A stretch of 21,724 nt of DNA. It comes from Gammaproteobacteria bacterium. Its GTDB lineage: Bacteria; Pseudomonadota; Gammaproteobacteria; UBA9214. Position numbers and translations under genes: made by a program. Below, piece by piece: positions 6,280-14,376 of the stretch. Positions within the stretch are counted from its first letter, which is position 1; every line of letters begins with the position of its first letter. The stretch lies in the NCBI GenBank assembly GCA_030632175.1, contig DAOVVG010000011.1, positions 1 through 21,724 on the forward strand, written 5' to 3'. The notes below the pieces were generated by a model. That model was not told where the DNA came from. It worked only from the letters and a program-made list of their open reading frames with translations, and made no database searches.

Positions 6280-9045
6280 TCAGAGAGACTGAATTTTCTG
6301 TTTCTGTTCCTCAAGGCTGCCGATAGCATTACGGAGTTCGGCTGCTTTTGCCTGCTCATTTTCTACGATTGCTGCAGGTGCTTTGTCAAGGAAGCCGGAA
6401 TTAGAGAGTTTGTTTTCGCAGCGTCCGAGTTCGTCAATTTTGTTCTGCAATTCTTTTGCAAGGCGAACAATTTCAGCCTCCTTGTCGATCAGCCCGGCGA
6501 GTGGTATCAGCAGTTTCATTTCATTGACAAGTGCCGTTGAAGATTCGGGCGCTGTTTCATCAGCGTTCAGCCAGGTAACGGACTCAACACGGCCAACGTT
6601 CATGATGTAGCTGAGGTTGTCTTCCATTCGCTGCTTGTCCGTTGCAGATCCGCTTTGCAGTAACACGGGCAGAAGTTTGCGAGGATCGATATTCATGCCG
6701 CTGCGGATTTTGCGTACACCGTCAATAAAGTCCTTGATCCATGCCATTTCCGCGAGTGCTGCCGAATTGATTTTGTCGCTGTCGGGTATGGGGTAGGGCT
6801 GGCGCATGATGGTGTTGCCTTCGATGCCCGCCAGCGGCGCCATACGCTGCCAGATTTCCTCGCTGATAAAGGGCGCCAGAGGGTGAACCAGTCGCAATAT
6901 GGTTTCCATGACGGTAACGAGAGTGTGGCGAGTGCCGCGCAGTTCTTCGGTTGTGCTGTCCGGGCTCGTTAATACCGGTTTGGATAATTCCAGGTACCAG
7001 TCGCAGTACTCATCCCAGATAAAGGTGTAGATAGCCTGCGCAGCAAGGTCAAAGCGGTAGCTGTCAATACTCCTGATAACTTCCTGCTCCGTTTGCTGCA
7101 ACAGGGAAATAATCCAGTGGTCAGCAGCATTCAGGGAGATGTCACCGCCGTTCTGTCCGCAATCCTTGTCTTCGGTATTCATGAGCACATAACGTGCGGC
7201 GTTCCACAGCTTGTTGCAAAAATTGCGGTAGCCTTCGATACGGCCAAGATCAAAGTTTATGTCGCGCCCGGTGGAGGCCAGTGCTGCAAAGGTGAAACGG
7301 AGCGCGTCCGTCCCGTAGGCAGGTATGCCGTTTGGGAAGTCTTTTCGGGTCAGTTTCTCGATTCTGTCGGCCATCTGCGGCTGCATCAATCCGCCACGAC
7401 GTTTGGCAACCAGTGCCTCCAGTTCTATGCCGTCAATCAGGTCGATCGGGTCGAGTACATTGCCCTTGGATTTGGACATTTTCTGTCCGTGCGAGTCACG
7501 TACCAGGCCATGAATATAAATTTCACGGAACGGGATGTCATCCATGAATTTCAGGCCCATCATGATCATGCGCGCGACCCAGAAGAAAATAATATCAAAG
7601 CCGGTGACCAGCACGCTGGTTGGGTAAAAAGTTTTCAGTGCTTCGGTTTTATCCGGCCAGCCCAGTGTGCTGAAGGGCCAGAGCGCCGATGAGAACCACG
7701 TGTCCAGAACGTCGTCGTCCTGCCTCAGGGGAAGGTTGTCATCAAGACCGTGTTTCTCGCGAGCCTCTGCCTCGTCTCGACCAACGTAAATATTTCCGGC
7801 GTCGTCATACCAGGCCGGGATTCGGTGTCCCCACCATATCTGACGGGAGATGCACCAGTCCTGGATGTTTCGCATCCATTCAAAGTAGGTGTTTTTCCAG
7901 TTGTCCGGGACAAATTTTATGTCGCCGTTTTCAACGGCCTTGATGGCCGGTTCGGCGAGTGGAGCGACTTTTACAAACCACTGGTCGGTCAGATAGGGTT
8001 CTATGACAGTGCCCGAACGATCGCCGCGCGGTACCATCAGGCGGTGGTCTTCAATCTTCTCCATCAAGCCCTGTTCTTGCAGGTCCGCCACGATACGTTT
8101 GCGTGCCTCATAACGGTACAGCCCCCGGTAACTGCTGGTGACTTCGCCATTAATACAGGCATCGACAGTAAATATGTTGATGATTGGCAGGTCATGCCGC
8201 TTGCCGACCTCATAATCGTTGAAGTCATGCGCGGGTGTGATTTTTACGCAGCCGCTACCAAATTCCGGATCAACATACTCGTCCGCTATGACCGGGATCT
8301 CACGATCAGTTAAAGGCAGTTTGATGGTTTTACCCACCAGCGCCTGGTAACGCTCATCATCAGGGTGTACCGCAACAGCACTGTCGCCAAGCATGGTTTC
8401 CGGGCGCGTGGTGGCAACTACCAGGTGACCAGATCCGTCTGCCAGCGGATAACGCATGTGCCAGAGGTGACCGGCTTCTTCCTCGGATACCACTTCAAGA
8501 TCTGACACAGCGGTATGCAAGACCGGGTCCCAGTTGACCAGCCGCTTGCCGCGATAAATCAGTCCTTCTTCATGCAGGCGAACGAAGGTTTCCCTGACAG
8601 CCTTTGACAGGCCTTCATCCATCGTGAAACGTTCGCGGCTCCAGTCCAGCGAAGAACCCATGCGACGCAGCTGTTGGGTAATGGTGCCGCCGGACTCCTT
8701 TTTCCAATCCCATATACGGTCAATGAATGCTTCGCGGCCGACATCATGGCGGGTTGTTTCTTCGTTGCTGAGCTGGCGTTCTACCACCATCTGTGTGGCG
8801 ATACCGGCGTGATCTGTTCCCGGTTGCCACAGGGTGTTGTCGCCACGCATGCGATGGTAGCGGGTCAGGGCATCCATCAGGGTGTCCTGAAAGGCATGTC
8901 CCATGTGCAGGCTGCCGGTAACATTTGGCGGCGGGATCATGATGCAATAGGGTGCACCTTCGCCGGAAGGTGCGAAGTGTCCTTGCTTTTCCCAGGTTTC
9001 GTACCAGTGCTGCTCAATAGCGTGCGGGTCGTAGGTCTTGTCCAT
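6280..9045 (-). CDS. valS: Valyl-tRNA synthetase
   Basis: A 921-residue class I synthetase charging tRNA-Val in the cytoplasm. The HIGH motif is PPPNVTGSLHMGH (HMGH at 47–50) and the KMSKS loop is at 522–526 (QKMSKSKGNVLDP). The CP1 editing domain shows ATTRPETMLGD at about 211–221, which in the family clears mischarged threonine. The anticodon-binding domain follows (about 670–820), and the last 65 or so residues form the C-terminal coiled coil typical of ValRS, ending in QKQKIQSL. Length is normal for bacteria. The start ATG lies 102 bases past the stop of the acidic small gene, with a TATAAT box on the minus strand in that gap, so valS probably has its own promoter besides read-through from pepA–holC. 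Confidence 0.98.
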   Translation of the reverse strand: MDKTYDPHAIEQHWYETWEKQGHFAPSGEGAPYCIMIPPPNVTGSLHMGHAFQDTLMDALTRYHRMRGDNTLWQPGTDHAGIATQMVVERQLSNEETTRHDVGREAFIDRIWDWKKESGGTITQQLRRMGSSLDWSRERFTMDEGLSKAVRETFVRLHEEGLIYRGKRLVNWDPVLHTAVSDLEVVSEEEAGHLWHMRYPLADGSGHLVVATTRPETMLGDSAVAVHPDDERYQALVGKTIKLPLTDREIPVIADEYVDPEFGSGCVKITPAHDFNDYEVGKRHDLPIINIFTVDACINGEVTSSYRGLYRYEARKRIVADLQEQGLMEKIEDHRLMVPRGDRSGTVIEPYLTDQWFVKVAPLAEPAIKAVENGDIKFVPDNWKNTYFEWMRNIQDWCISRQIWWGHRIPAWYDDAGNIYVGRDEAEAREKHGLDDNLPLRQDDDVLDTWFSSALWPFSTLGWPDKTEALKTFYPTSVLVTGFDIIFFWVARMIMMGLKFMDDIPFREIYIHGLVRDSHGQKMSKSKGNVLDPIDLIDGIELEALVAKRRGGLMQPQMADRIEKLTRKDFPNGIPAYGTDALRFTFAALASTGRDINFDLGRIEGYRNFCNKLWNAARYVLMNTEDKDCGQNGGDISLNAADHWIISLLQQTEQEVIRSIDSYRFDLAAQAIYTFIWDEYCDWYLELSKPVLTSPDSTTEELRGTRHTLVTVMETILRLVHPLAPFISEEIWQRMAPLAGIEGNTIMRQPYPIPDSDKINSAALAEMAWIKDFIDGVRKIRSGMNIDPRKLLPVLLQSGSATDKQRMEDNLSYIMNVGRVESVTWLNADETAPESSTALVNEMKLLIPLAGLIDKEAEIVRLAKELQNKIDELGRCENKLSNSGFLDKAPAAIVENEQAKAAELRNAIGSLEEQKQKIQSL

Positions 9046-9091
9046 CCGTCGTAAGGCTCTGTTATTAATGATGTACTTTAATGTGGCAGGG

Positions 9092-9097
9092 ATTATA
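9092..9097 (-). promoter_or_regulatory. Perfect -10 box (TATAAT) upstream of valS
   Basis: On the minus strand TATAAT occupies the complement of 9092–9097, about 47 bases ahead of the valS ATG. No good -35 hexamer lies 16–18 bases further upstream, where the sequence is GC-rich, so the promoter may be weak or activator-dependent. In the adjoining sequence (about 9109–9132) GCCGC and GCGGC can form a small hairpin without a T-run. Confidence 0.4.
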
Positions 9098-9147
9098 CCT
9101 GATGCATGCCGCTTTGCCCCGGCAGGGCGGCGCAGAAGCCGGAGATG

Positions 9148-9504
9148 CTATTTTTTCAGCACCCGGGCAAGCAGGTCGGGCAGGGAACTCTCCAGTTGCT
9201 GACGGAGGACTTCTGCAGAATGGGTGCTGCTGTCTTCAAGGGCGAGGTTGATGGCTTCTTCAAGCGCTGGCCGCAGTGACTGCCCGACCTGGTAATGTAC
9301 CTGCTGACTCAATGTGGCTGTTATTTGCTCAATTTGCTGCTGAAACGACCGGCTTTTCAGCAGCCTGTCGGCAATGACTGCCGGTGACTCTGTGACTGCA
9401 TCCTGCGGTTGTTCTTCTGGCGTGCCTGTTTCGTGCTCATGCACGAGCTCCGTGAGTATGGGAATACCATCGGCATCAACTACCAGTTCTTCGTTCATGG
9501 CCAT
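9148..9504 (-). CDS. Small acidic protein of unknown function between holC and valS
   Basis: A 118-residue soluble, acidic protein that I cannot assign to a known function. The N-terminus contains DADGIPILTELVHEHE, followed by a low-complexity acidic linker (TGTPEEQPQDAVTE) and then a long glutamine- and leucine-rich helical part (about 45–118, SFQQQIEQITATLSQQ onward) likely to be coiled coil. The start codon overlaps the holC stop as TAATG (A at 9504 shared), which implies translational coupling to holC; an alternative start is the ATG two codons later. The tight link to the DNA polymerase III chi gene hints at co-expression, but a role in replication is not shown by the sequence. Confidence 0.8.
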   Translation of the reverse strand: MAMNEELVVDADGIPILTELVHEHETGTPEEQPQDAVTESPAVIADRLLKSRSFQQQIEQITATLSQQVHYQVGQSLRPALEEAINLALEDSSTHSAEVLRQQLESSLPDLLARVLKK

Positions 9505-9929
9505 TACAGGTTATGGGTGTTCAGTGTGTAGCCGCGATCCTTGTAAAAGCGATAACGCTCACGTGCGGATTGCCGCTGTGACTCGTCACCACCAACCAGT
9601 TCTGCAACACGATTAAATCGACTGAAAAAAACAGGTACTTCATTTGAGAGGTTAACCAGCACATCGCTTGGGCCTTCGGGTTCGACCGCGTGTCCCAGCA
9701 GCACGGGGTGCGTGCTGTCGGCGTTCTCTTCGTAGCGGCCATGCGGCAGAAAACTACCCGCTCTGAAAGTCCACAGCATGTCATCCAGCTGCTTCAGTTG
9801 ATCACCGGAATTTGTGTTGATGAAAACCTGGTGTCCCTGTTTATATGCTTTCTCGGACAACCGGCAGGTAAGCAGTGTACATGCCTCCGGCCGGTTGTCC
9901 TCCAATATGTAAAAGTCGACCTGTGTCAT
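9504..9929 (-). CDS. holC: DNA polymerase III chi subunit
   Basis: A 141-residue protein of the HolC family: it opens with VDFYILEDN, continues with the typical ACTLLTCRLSEKAYKQGHQVFI helix, and contains LDDMLWTFRAGSFLPH, EPVFF-like VPVFFSRFNRVAELV and a C-terminal RERYRFYKDRGYTL. Chi joins psi in the clamp-loader complex and binds single-stranded DNA-binding protein at the fork. Length is close to the E. coli protein. Its ATG overlaps the pepA stop (TGATG, A at 9929 shared), and its own stop overlaps the next start, so pepA, holC and the acidic gene form one coupled unit. The pepA–holC–valS order is common in gammaproteobacteria. Confidence 0.95.
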   Translation of the reverse strand: MTQVDFYILEDNRPEACTLLTCRLSEKAYKQGHQVFINTNSGDQLKQLDDMLWTFRAGSFLPHGRYEENADSTHPVLLGHAVEPEGPSDVLVNLSNEVPVFFSRFNRVAELVGGDESQRQSARERYRFYKDRGYTLNTHNL

Positions 9930-11419
9930 CAGTCAGTGCAGCGATCCAGCAGGAACTGTGTCAGCAGGGAGACCGGTCGACCGGTCGAGCCTTTCTTGTG
10001 GCCGCCTTTCCAGGCAACACCGGCGATGTCCAGATGTGCCCAGCGGTATTTCTCGGTAAATCGCGACAGGAAGCAGGCAGCAGTGATGGTGCCGGCCTCG
10101 CGGCCGCCGATATTTGCCATGTCGGCAAAATTGCTCTTCAGTTGTGGCTGGTAGTCATCCCACAATGGCATTTGCCAGGCACGGTCATCGGCTGTTTTAC
10201 CCGCAGCCAGTAGTTCGTCGGCCAGATCGTCATCGTTACTCAACAGCCCGGCCGCGTGGCCGCCGAGTGCGATAACGCAGGCACCGGTCAGTGTGGCGAT
10301 ATCAATGACCACCTCGGGTTTGAATTTTGCACTGTATGTCAGCGCGTCACACAGAATCAGTCGTCCCTCTGCATCCGTGTTGAGGACTTCAATCGTCTGC
10401 CCGGACATGCTGGTCACAATATCGCCGGGTTTGCTGGCGAGCCCATCAGGCATGTTTTCCGTGGTCGGGATAACCCCGACAACATTAAGGGGCAGCTCCA
10501 TTTCCACGCAGGCCTTCAGGGTGCCGAGTACGCTGGCGGCGCCACACATGTCGTACTTCATCTCATCCATGGTGGGGCTCGGTTTGATAGAGATGCCACC
10601 GGAGTCAAAAGTCACACCCTTGCCGACCAGCACAACCGGTTTATCGCCTGTGTTGCCGCCCTTGTATTCCAGGGTGATCAGCTTGGCCGGTTCCCGGCTG
10701 CCGCGTGAAACAGACAGTAGCGAGCCCATGCCCAGTTTTTTCATGCCAGCTTCGTCCATGACGCTGACCTTGAGGTAACTGCAGGTCTTGCCGAGTTTGC
10801 GGGCCTGGCTGGCGAGGTAGGACGGCGTGCAGATGTTGGCTGGCAGGTCCCCGAGGGTTCTTGCCAGTTCAACGCCGTCGGCGATGGCTATACCGTCGAT
10901 CAGTGCCTTGCGTGCAATCCTGCCTTCACCGGCAGCCATGTTGATGCCCATGCGACGCAGCGGGTGACTGTTTTTGTCTTTTTTGCTCTTCAGCTGGTCC
11001 GGGGTGTAGAGGCTGCTGCGGGTGATTTCAGCCAGACTCTTGACCTTTCCGTAGCTGTCACGGTCGGTGACGTCCAGTTCGGCCAGGTAGCTGACCGCGT
11101 CGGTTGCGCCTGACTGGTTGACGGCGCGCGTGGCGCTGGCGACAGCCTTGTTGTATGTGCGGCTGTCGAATTCATCAGCCTTGCCGCAACCAGTCAGCAA
11201 TACGCGTTCACAGTTTGCGCCTGCCGGATAGTGCACCATCAGCGTCTGCTCGCTTTTGCCATCCATTTCGCCATTCTGCAAGAGCTTCTTCAGCAATCCC
11301 CGCGTGCTTTTGTCGAACTCGGTGGCGGCCCGGGACAGCTTGCGATGTTCAAAAACCCCCAGAATCACACATCCGGTCTTTACGGTTGCAGGTTTCTCGC
11401 TCTTTATGGTGAATTTCAT
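9929..11419 (-). CDS. pepA: Leucyl (cytosol) aminopeptidase, M17 family
   Basis: A 496-residue di-metal aminopeptidase releasing N-terminal residues from peptides. Metal and catalytic residues sit exactly three positions before the recalled E. coli PepA numbering: Lys267, Asp272 (VGKGVTFDSGG), Lys279 (SIKP), Asp290 (MKYDMCGAA), Asp349, Glu351 and Arg353 (NTDAEGRL). The N-terminal half, up to about residue 165, is the less conserved domain. In E. coli PepA also acts as a DNA-binding protein in Xer recombination and carAB control; whether that applies here cannot be judged. GAGGGG six bases upstream supports the ATG at 11419. First gene of the minus-strand unit, divergent from lptF. Confidence 0.97.
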   Translation of the reverse strand: MKFTIKSEKPATVKTGCVILGVFEHRKLSRAATEFDKSTRGLLKKLLQNGEMDGKSEQTLMVHYPAGANCERVLLTGCGKADEFDSRTYNKAVASATRAVNQSGATDAVSYLAELDVTDRDSYGKVKSLAEITRSSLYTPDQLKSKKDKNSHPLRRMGINMAAGEGRIARKALIDGIAIADGVELARTLGDLPANICTPSYLASQARKLGKTCSYLKVSVMDEAGMKKLGMGSLLSVSRGSREPAKLITLEYKGGNTGDKPVVLVGKGVTFDSGGISIKPSPTMDEMKYDMCGAASVLGTLKACVEMELPLNVVGVIPTTENMPDGLASKPGDIVTSMSGQTIEVLNTDAEGRLILCDALTYSAKFKPEVVIDIATLTGACVIALGGHAAGLLSNDDDLADELLAAGKTADDRAWQMPLWDDYQPQLKSNFADMANIGGREAGTITAACFLSRFTEKYRWAHLDIAGVAWKGGHKKGSTGRPVSLLTQFLLDRCTD

Positions 11420-11449
11420 TCACTACCCCTCATTTGTTGCGTGTTGTGA

Positions 11450-11477
11450 TTGCAGATTACGGCGCTTGTGGTATACG
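11450..11477 (+). promoter_or_regulatory. Probable lptF–lptG promoter
   Basis: TTGCAG (11450–11455) and TATACG (11472–11477) are spaced by 16 bases in the pepA/lptF divergent region, about 85 bases upstream of the lptF ATG. This is a reasonable sigma-70 match; no operator was recognised. Confidence 0.4.
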
Positions 11478-11562
11478 GTAGCCGCTATCTTTGATACCGG
11501 TTATGACGGGGGAGTGTACTGCAAGCAGGCATGATTTTCATGCCGCAAACAGGCCCGCTTGA

Positions 11563-12660
11563 ATGTTTCGCGTTTTTGATCGTTACCTGCTGAAAGAGGT
11601 GATTAACGGCTGGCTGGCCGTGACGCTTTTTCTGTGGCTGATACTCGTCAGCAACCGGCTGGTTCGCTACCTGGGTGATGCCGTGTCCGGTGAAATACCC
11701 GCCAATATTATCTTCCAGCTCGTTGGCCTGAAGATGGTCTGGTACCTGGTGCACGTGGTTCCGTTTGCACTGGCACTGGGTGTGGTGCTGGCCCTGGGGC
11801 GGCTGTATCGCGACAACGAAATGACTGTCATGTCGGCCTGCGGCGTTGGCCCGTGGCGTATCTACAAGCCCCTGCTGGGTTTCGGGATGGTGCTTGCTGT
11901 CATTCTTGCCGGCTTGTCACTGTATGTCAGTCCACATGTGCAGGCGATAAGCTACAAGCTGGAAAGAGTGGCAAAGCAGCAGGCTGATCTGACCATTCTC
12001 GGTGCGGGCCGGTTTAACGAGTTGCAAAATGGCCGCCTGACCTTCTACGCGGAGCGGCTTTCTGATGACAAACAGAACATGGAAAACCTGTTTATCGTTC
12101 TGCGAGACAAAAAAGATGCGCAGAAATTGCCGCAGCTGCTGACTGCAAAGTCTGCCTACCGCAAGGTGGATGAAAAAACCGGTGACAGCTTTCTGGTACT
12201 GGTTGACGGTTATCGCTACGAGGGCAGGCCGGGTGAAGCCAATTACCGGATCATGACGTTCACGGAGTACGGGGTGCGTATAGATCTGCCCGGTGAGCCG
12301 AAAGTGGAGGCAATACAGAGCACCACTCCGTCAGCAGACCTGGTGCGATCATCTGATCCAATGGATGTTGCCGAGTTGCAGTGGCGTCTCGCCATGCCCG
12401 TCTCGGTCATCGTGCTGTTGCTGCTGGCGGTACCGCTGTGCAAGTCCTCGCCACGCCAGGGACGTTACGGGCGCCTGGTAGTCGCTATCCTTCTGTTCGT
12501 TATTTATTACAACCTGCTGGCAACGGCAAAGTACTGGGTCGGTGAAGGTGTGGGTCCGGCTGCTATCGGGCTGTGGTGGGTGCCGGCATTGCCGGTATTG
12601 TTGACGATCATATTGTTGGGTAACGAACGCTTTCGCTGCCGGCTTTGGGCTCGCCGATGA
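11563..12660 (+). CDS. lptF: LPS export ABC transporter permease LptF
   Basis: A 365-residue inner-membrane protein of the YjgP/YjgQ family, close to the usual length. It begins FRVFDRYLLKEV, has three membrane helices before about residue 120 (the last around LLGFGMVLAVILAGLSLYV), a central periplasmic beta-jellyroll domain (about 125–265), and three C-terminal helices starting near LQWRLAMPVSVIVLLLLAVP. With LptG it forms the permease of the LptB2FG exporter that lifts lipopolysaccharide out of the inner membrane and hands it to LptC. The stop overlaps the lptG start (ATGA), and the divergent pairing with pepA is the standard gammaproteobacterial order. No strong Shine-Dalgarno is visible at the ATG. 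Confidence 0.96.
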   Translation: MFRVFDRYLLKEVINGWLAVTLFLWLILVSNRLVRYLGDAVSGEIPANIIFQLVGLKMVWYLVHVVPFALALGVVLALGRLYRDNEMTVMSACGVGPWRIYKPLLGFGMVLAVILAGLSLYVSPHVQAISYKLERVAKQQADLTILGAGRFNELQNGRLTFYAERLSDDKQNMENLFIVLRDKKDAQKLPQLLTAKSAYRKVDEKTGDSFLVLVDGYRYEGRPGEANYRIMTFTEYGVRIDLPGEPKVEAIQSTTPSADLVRSSDPMDVAELQWRLAMPVSVIVLLLLAVPLCKSSPRQGRYGRLVVAILLFVIYYNLLATAKYWVGEGVGPAAIGLWWVPALPVLLTIILLGNERFRCRLWARR

Positions 12661-13718
12661 AGATTCTTGACCGGTATATTGCTGCTGCAGTGACGACAGG
12701 TACGCTGGTTGCGCTGTTGATTGTTGTCGGGCTGGATGTGTTTTTTAACGTCATTGCGCAGCTTGATAATGTTGGCCGGGAAAACTACACCTTGATGACG
12801 CTGGTGCAGTTTGTGGTACTCATAACTCCGCAGAGTATGTACCAGTTGTTTCCGATGGCGGCCTTGCTGGGCAGCCTGATGGGAATGGGTGGTCTGTCTG
12901 CAAACAGTGAGCTGATCGCCATGCGGGCAGGCGGCCTGTCTATCTGGCGGATTATCCGCTCGGTATTGCAGACAGGTGTGCTGATGCTGGTGGTGGCTGT
13001 TTTTGTGGGCGAGGTGATTGCGCCGGTAGCCGAACGTGAAGGTCAGCAGTTGCGCACGGCCGCCATGAATCGGGGGATAACTTTTCTCAGCAGCCGGGGC
13101 CTGTGGGTGCGTGACGAAAATCTGTATATCAATGCAAGAAAGGTACTGACAGACAATACCCTGGCAGACCTGACTGTCTACGAGTTCCATGATGATGGCC
13201 GTTTAAAGGTCGTGACACAGGCCGTGGAGGCACGCTACAAGGATGGCCAGTGGATAATGCGTGATGTATCACAGTCCGAGTTTACGACTGATCGCGTACT
13301 GGTCAGGCATGATGAACGGCTGGCCAGAGAGTCATCGCTGACACCGGAGCTGCTCGGCATTGTTTCGCTCAAGCCTGAAAACATGTCGATTCGCGATATT
13401 GCCCGGTTCATGACTTATCTGGAAGAAAACGGGCTGGACACCGGGCAGTACCAGTATGCTTTCTGGGGACGTTTTATGACACCGTTTGCCGCGCTTGTGA
13501 TGCTGTTTATATCGGTGCCTTTTGTTTTCGGGAGTCTGCGTTCGGTAAGCGCCGGGCAGCGTGTCTTCATTGGCATGCTGGTCGGTTTCGGTTTTTATCT
13601 TATAAGCCAGGTCGTCAACCAGATGGGCCAGGTATTTGGGTTTAATCCGCTGTTGACGGTGATGCTGCCCGGGGTGGTGTTTCTGTTGTTCGGGATTCGT
13701 GCAGTCAGACAGCTCTGA
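12657..13718 (+). CDS. lptG: LPS export ABC transporter permease LptG
   Basis: A 353-residue partner of LptF with the same fold: helices at the N-terminus (MKILDRYIAAAVTTGTLVALLIVVGL), a coupling region ANSELIAMRAGGLSIWRI near residue 80–100, a periplasmic jellyroll in the middle, and C-terminal helices including FGSLRSVSAGQRVFIGMLVGF and a final LLFGIRAVRQL. ATG 12657 is chosen over the in-frame ATG at 12645 because it gives the ATGA overlap with the lptF stop and the usual N-terminus. It belongs to the LptB2FG lipopolysaccharide exporter. lptB and the other lpt genes are not in the window. Confidence 0.96.
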   Translation: MKILDRYIAAAVTTGTLVALLIVVGLDVFFNVIAQLDNVGRENYTLMTLVQFVVLITPQSMYQLFPMAALLGSLMGMGGLSANSELIAMRAGGLSIWRIIRSVLQTGVLMLVVAVFVGEVIAPVAEREGQQLRTAAMNRGITFLSSRGLWVRDENLYINARKVLTDNTLADLTVYEFHDDGRLKVVTQAVEARYKDGQWIMRDVSQSEFTTDRVLVRHDERLARESSLTPELLGIVSLKPENMSIRDIARFMTYLEENGLDTGQYQYAFWGRFMTPFAALVMLFISVPFVFGSLRSVSAGQRVFIGMLVGFGFYLISQVVNQMGQVFGFNPLLTVMLPGVVFLLFGIRAVRQL

Positions 13719-13731
13719 CCGGGCCGCTGTT

Positions 13732-14208
13732 TTACTGCCGACCAGGCTGTTTTTTTGGCAAGCGCACAATCCTCGATTCCGAAAACCGGTCGTGCAAGGC
13801 AAGCTTGTCCCGATCGACCAGCATCCATAACAGGCCAATCCCGCCGAGCGCCAGTGAAGGGATGGCCACCATGAAACGCAGCAGTGCCTGCCAGAGGGTG
13901 ATGGGCCCGCCATCAAGACGTTGCAGTTGCAGGCGCCAGGCCCGCATTCCCAGCGTTTGCCCGCCATGCAGCCAGAACCAGGCGTAAAAGGAAAAGCAGA
14001 TCAGGAACAAAAAGGTCCGGAAAAACGGGTTGTGGTAGTGCAGGGTTCCCTTGGTCGCCAGCAGTGCCAGCGCCGTGGCAATCAGCAGGACAGACAGCAG
14101 TAGCAGGGAGTCATAGAACATGGCGACCAGGCGGGAAAACAGCCCCGCCGGCGGGTACGATTGCCTGTCACCTGTTGATTGCATGGGTTGATTGGCTCGC
14201 GATACCAT
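13732..14208 (-). CDS. RDD family membrane protein
   Basis: A 158-residue integral membrane protein of the RDD family. The Arg–Asp pattern is in FSRLVAMFYDSLLL (Arg26, Asp33), the central motif GGQTLGMRAWRLQL follows the second helix, and the C-terminus carries WMLVDRDKLALHDRFSESRIV. Three membrane helices are evident (about 31–52, 60–78, 105–130). Biochemical roles are mostly unknown; some members elsewhere are reported to take part in ion exchange. It is convergent with lptG, only 13 bases from its stop, a neighbour relationship common in gammaproteobacteria. The start at 14208 lacks a clear Shine-Dalgarno, and ATG at residue 9 is an alternative. Confidence 0.85.
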   Translation of the reverse strand: MVSRANQPMQSTGDRQSYPPAGLFSRLVAMFYDSLLLLSVLLIATALALLATKGTLHYHNPFFRTFLFLICFSFYAWFWLHGGQTLGMRAWRLQLQRLDGGPITLWQALLRFMVAIPSLALGGIGLLWMLVDRDKLALHDRFSESRIVRLPKKQPGRQ

Positions 14209-14271
14209 ATCAGCTGCTATGTCATCAATATGATATGAATTACCACCGGGGCGGTGTGAAAATGCACAAAA

Positions 14272-14346
14272 TGGCGCTCCCTAGGGGACTCGAACCCCTG
14301 TTACCGGCGTGAGAGGCCAGTGTCCTAACCACTAGACGAAGGGAGC
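14272..14346 (-). tRNA. tRNA-Glu (anticodon CTC), CCA encoded
   Basis: On the minus strand a 75-base cloverleaf folds: acceptor GCTCCCT pairs with AGGGAGC, the discriminator is G, and CCA is encoded (complement of 14272–14274). The anticodon stem CTGGC/GCCGG encloses the loop CTCTCAC, so the anticodon is CTC, reading GAG. The T-arm GGGGTTCGAGTCCCC and the overall sequence closely follow E. coli tRNA-Glu. A strong promoter lies just upstream on the same strand. A short hairpin (CACCG 14244–14248, CGGTG 14252–14256) lies 16 bases beyond the 3' end but has no T-run, so read-through into the RDD gene is possible. Confidence 0.95.
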
Positions 14347-14376
14347 GTTGCAAGACCAGCACATGGCTGCAAAGCG

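Noticed and set aside
7093..8313. Long plus-strand open frames (199 and 187 codons) inside valS
   Set aside because: They are antisense to an uninterrupted valyl-tRNA synthetase, and nothing in them resembles a protein family.
12507..13190. 227-codon minus-strand open frame opposite lptF and lptG, and a similar one at 13332–13967
   Set aside because: Both are shadows of lptG (with lptF or the RDD gene) and show no domain or ribosome binding site.
14244..14256. CACCG/CGGTG hairpin after tRNA-Glu as a terminator
   Set aside because: Five-pair stem with a three-base loop and no T-run on either strand; kept only as a note under the tRNA.
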